Shown here: positions 60,801-64,000 of the stretch, one piece after another
How positions within the stretch are numbered: the stretch's first letter is position 1
How the letters are laid out: each line of letters starts with the position of its first letter
DNA from: Anagrus nilaparvatae
Lineage: Eukaryota; Arthropoda; Insecta; Hymenoptera; Mymaridae
Reading direction: 5' to 3'
Length of the DNA: 64,000 bases
Assembly: GCA_022575985.1 (NCBI GenBank)
Contig: JAKSXM010000132.1
Coordinates: 7,192,001 to 7,256,000, forward strand
The notes under the pieces: model-generated
What the model saw: the letters and a program-made list of their open reading frames with translations, nothing else
Told to the model about the DNA's origin: nothing
Databases searched by the model: none
Position numbers and translations under genes: made by a program

Positions 60801-63433
60801 TTATAAAATTTTTGGCAAGCGAATTCTTAGTACATGCGAACTTCATATTATTTTAATCAATTCTTTTGAATGATATTCAACTTTTTATCACTCGATGATG
60901 AGGAGAGACACATATACAGCTTTAAAAAAATTTTTTAAACTTGAAATTTGCTCGTAAAGTTCAAGTTCATATTATTTTCTTTAATAAATTATTTTATACG
61001 TTAAATATGGTTCTAGTTTAGATTAAATAACAGCCTGGTTGCATATCCCTTAAGTATTCAATATTTATTCCGGAATGGAATTGGTCTAAATAATAAGAGC
61101 AAGTAATGCAATATATTTGATAATTTTTTTTGACGAATAATAAAATTTTTAGGAGAAAATCAGTGCTGAAAAAAAAGAAATGTATTTTGCGAATAGTAAA
61201 ATGATACAATTATGTAGATTTTCGCAAAATTTTTCAAAATTTCACAAATCATCAATTAATTTACATGTAATTGACACTAATTTTAGCTTTTAAATCATCT
61301 TTTAAAAATAAATCCCAAAAAAACCGGTTACTTAAATTTTTTTTTTTTGCAAATTTAATTTTTTTTAAATTAGCGCATGCGCTTAAAAAAGATTTTAAAA
61401 AATCATAAAACATTCGCGCAGGTGCGGTCACTTTAAAAAACACAATGTTTAAGTTTCGCTCTCAAATTACCTCATATAATACACAATCTCGTTGACATAG
61501 TCGCGAAGAATAGTTGACGTTCGCCTTTTTTTTTGCAAATTTTATTATTTTTGTTTTGTTTTTGTGAGTTTCGAGTTTTAGTACCGGTTTTGAATAAATC
61601 GGTATTTTATACTTGTTTTGTTTTGGTAATTTTGGATACCAAAAATTTTTTTTCTGAAAATGTTTAAATTGATATAAAAAAGATCTGCATCGATTTTTTA
61701 ATGTGATTTTTTTAAAAATTTCAAAAATTTACAAAATCTAAAATTTGGTAAGTACAGCTCTTTTTTTAAAATTGAATCACCACAACTCACATTTTTAAAC
61801 TCATAAAAAAAAAAGACTATCTGATTCGTCAATGCGTATAATATTCTTTCGATAAAAATTTTCATGCTTTGCTTGCGAATAATAGCACATAAAAAAATTA
61901 CATAAAAATTATTCTGTAAAAAAAAAAAATTACAATAATTTTTTTCAAAGAAAAAAAGAAGATTCTCTACTATCTAAAATATTTAGTTTACGTTAATAAT
62001 GAGATCATTAAATTTTATTGAAAAAAAAATGAGCACGTTTTCAGAAAAAATTTTTTTCAATTATGTAAATAAATAAAAAAAATTTTTATTGTTAAAAAAA
62101 AATTATTTAATCGAATTTTAAACACTCGAACGCCCACAGAGGTTAAAAAAAATGATACCCAAAATGATTATAAAAAGTTCAATGACCTTATCCTTTAAAT
62201 TATTATTCTTTGTATTTTATACTTTTTTGCCTGATTCGTTTGCGCATTAAATCGCTACTTTGCGTGTTTTTGTTTCATACTTACCTGCTACACGTGGAAA
62301 ATACCGGCTAAAAAGACCTTAAAAAAATAATGCGTGTAAAATTTATAGATTTTTTTAATTTCTTGAATAAATTTAAAAAAAACAAAGGGGGTTTCTATGA
62401 AATTAAAAATTGCAATAAGATTTTACACGTCAAAATAAAACGATTAAATTTTTTAAACGCACCCTTTGGTTATAATTAACCCTTTCAGTATCAAATTAAA
62501 ATTTATGCGAATTACATTAATTCAAACAAAAAATTTGTAAAAATTTTATTTATTAAAAATTGTAATATTAGCTTAATTAATAAATTAACAAATTACATAA
62601 TTAAAAATAAAATCTTGACAATGAATAAAGCGGAAGTTGAGGTTTTATCATTGTATTTATTGTAAAAAGTGAGTGTATAATAAATCACGACAAGCCTAAA
62701 ACGATTATAATTGTGCATTATTAAAAATCATCTATTTTATTTAGTATTTTTTTTGCACTTTTAATTGTTTCTATTTATAAGGCTTACGTTTTATCATTTT
62801 ATATTAAATTTGTGGAATTTTGAAATTATTTATAAATATAGTTAAATAGTTTAAGATTTTCTCAGGAGATTAATAAACAAAAGGTTTTTTTTATTGGTTA
62901 TGATAAGAAATGACCAAAATTGTTTAATCAGTTTGATCTTTTAAAAAAATAAAAATTAATTGGTACATTTTTAGACATGGTTACCCAGTTTTTATAACCA
63001 TTTTGTGCCCTTGAATGTACCATTTACTTTACAAGAAATTATATGATTTTAATTCAAATAATAAAAATGTTACTTGAGATACATTTTTGCTTAGAATACA
63101 ATTTTCACTTTCCTAAAAGAGCAAAACTGACCTAAAGAAACTGGGATTTTTAAAAAACCAATTTGATTGGGTTTAGTAATTAAAAATATGATAAGTAAGT
63201 TATTAAGGTTTTAAAACGTGGGCGATTTGTTGCAAAAATAAAGAAAAAATTGTTAGCTCAAAAACGAAATTAAGAGTTTTCAAAAATACTGTTTCTCTAG
63301 TTAAAACTATTTTCGAATTTTTAAATGAAATCTGAGCTAAATTTTCTATTTTAATTTTGCTGCGCCAAATAAAGCTAAAAAATAATTGGTTTTTAAATTT
63401 TTCTTGAATTTACCCTTTTTTCGGGAAATATTA
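57802..63433. other. Intergenic, no gene recognised
   Basis: About 5.6 kb without a supported gene. It contains a solitary CACTGAAAAAAAATCCGC end at 59516 with a short hairpin (CCGCTTGTAGCTAGCGG), and a possible promoter at 61373. The minus-strand ORF 59752-60042 has hydrophobic segments but no recognised family. Confidence 0.45.
61373..61382. promoter_or_regulatory. Perfect NRF-1/EWG-type site GCGCATGCGC
   Basis: The 10-bp palindrome is the known consensus of the NRF-1 (insect Erect wing) factor and lies in a small GC-richer patch that continues to about 61530. No neighbouring gene was recognised. Confidence 0.45.
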
Positions 63434-63811
63434 AACTGTAAAAAGTAATTTTCTTATATTAACAAAAATATTAGAACATTTTCGAAGAATTAGTAAATTT
63501 TCGAAAAAATTTGTAATATTCGAAAAAAGTCATATATTTACTAAATTTAGTATATTAACAAAAAATTCGAGTATTCTCGATTTTTTTTTGTGAATTCGTA
63601 ATAAAAATTGATAATAAAATTGACAAAAAATAGTTGTGAATTTACAACCTTTTTCGTAAAATCATAAAAAAAATCGAGAATTCTCGAATTTTTCGATAAT
63701 GTACTAAATTTAGTGAATTTACGAATATTTACAAAATTTTTAGAAAATTCGCTGATTTTTCGAAAAAATTCAATTTTGTTTGTAAATCTAAGAAAGTTAC
63801 TTTTTACAGTG
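63434..63811. mobile_element. Palindromic MITE, copy 4
   Basis: Starts AACTGTAAAAAGTAA (first base changed from C) and ends AAGTTACTTTTTACAGTG, 378 bp. Same palindromic interior as the other three copies. Confidence 0.85.
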
Positions 63812-64000
63812 TACATACTCATCCATGTATTTGAAAATTGTGAAAATTGACATGTATAGTTTCATTAAGAGAATAGGAAAATTGAATTATAAAATTTAGC
63901 TCAAATTTCGGATTAAAAAATTTATGAAACCTAAAAAACAGCTGTTATTTGATACTTTTGAACCTAGAACCTTAAAAATTGACACCGTATCATATTCTTA

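Noticed and set aside
62275..62330. CAG|GTAAGT-like donor on the minus strand after a short possible exon
   Set aside because: An isolated splice-like site without a linked ORF or partner exon.

Overview
The window is nuclear DNA from an insect. It is very AT-rich, most introns are short (about 55-95 nt) with standard GT-AG ends, and the genes are animal genes. Two Beaten-path (Beat) immunoglobulin genes point to an arthropod. Overall style (AT-rich, SWEET, MIC10 and RNase H2 genes packed close together, abundant palindromic MITEs) would fit a hymenopteran, perhaps a parasitoid wasp, but this is inference. No bacterial genes, CRISPR arrays, rRNA genes or clear viral genes were seen.

Layout. 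439-3481: the last exons of a possible Cep192/Spd-2-type protein, then an ERI3-like 3'-5' exonuclease (minus) head-to-head with RNase H2 subunit A (plus). 3482-7110: gene-free, with a degenerate ~150-bp tandem repeat and a dispersed repeat. 7261-8214: a secreted helical-repeat protein of unknown family behind a TATA promoter. 8434-34883: two tandem minus-strand Beat paralogs with the same exon plan (six coding exons each), separated by an 11-kb spacer; the downstream paralog has a 6.5-kb intron filled with foldback repeats. 34884-43940: gene-free; it holds a ~1.9-kb TTAA-flanked piggyBac-like non-autonomous element with a nested palindromic element and a tRNA-derived SINE. 44227-56633: a compact block of MIC10 (mitochondrial cristae), SWEET sugar transporter, RPA3 (replication), Mios (GATOR2/TORC1 signalling), a small unknown gene divergent from Mios, and a secreted alpha-carbonic anhydrase. 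56634-64000: gene-free apart from MITEs and one possible orphan promoter.

How the genes relate. Most are unrelated housekeeping neighbours sharing short intergenic or bidirectional promoters. ERI3-like and RNase H2A both act on nucleic acids and share a 350-bp promoter. A three-block sequence in that promoter recurs upstream of MIC10 with the first two blocks at identical spacing. The Beat pair is a tandem gene duplication of predicted cell-surface guidance proteins.

The most unusual features are a two-module palindromic repeat family (28.4 kb, 43.6 kb, 53.9-54.7 kb), a ~1.2-kb near-perfect foldback inside the Beat intron, the 29-residue repeat secreted protein, and the duplicated promoter cassette. 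All exon models were assembled by eye from splice sites and reading phase; no transcript data were used.
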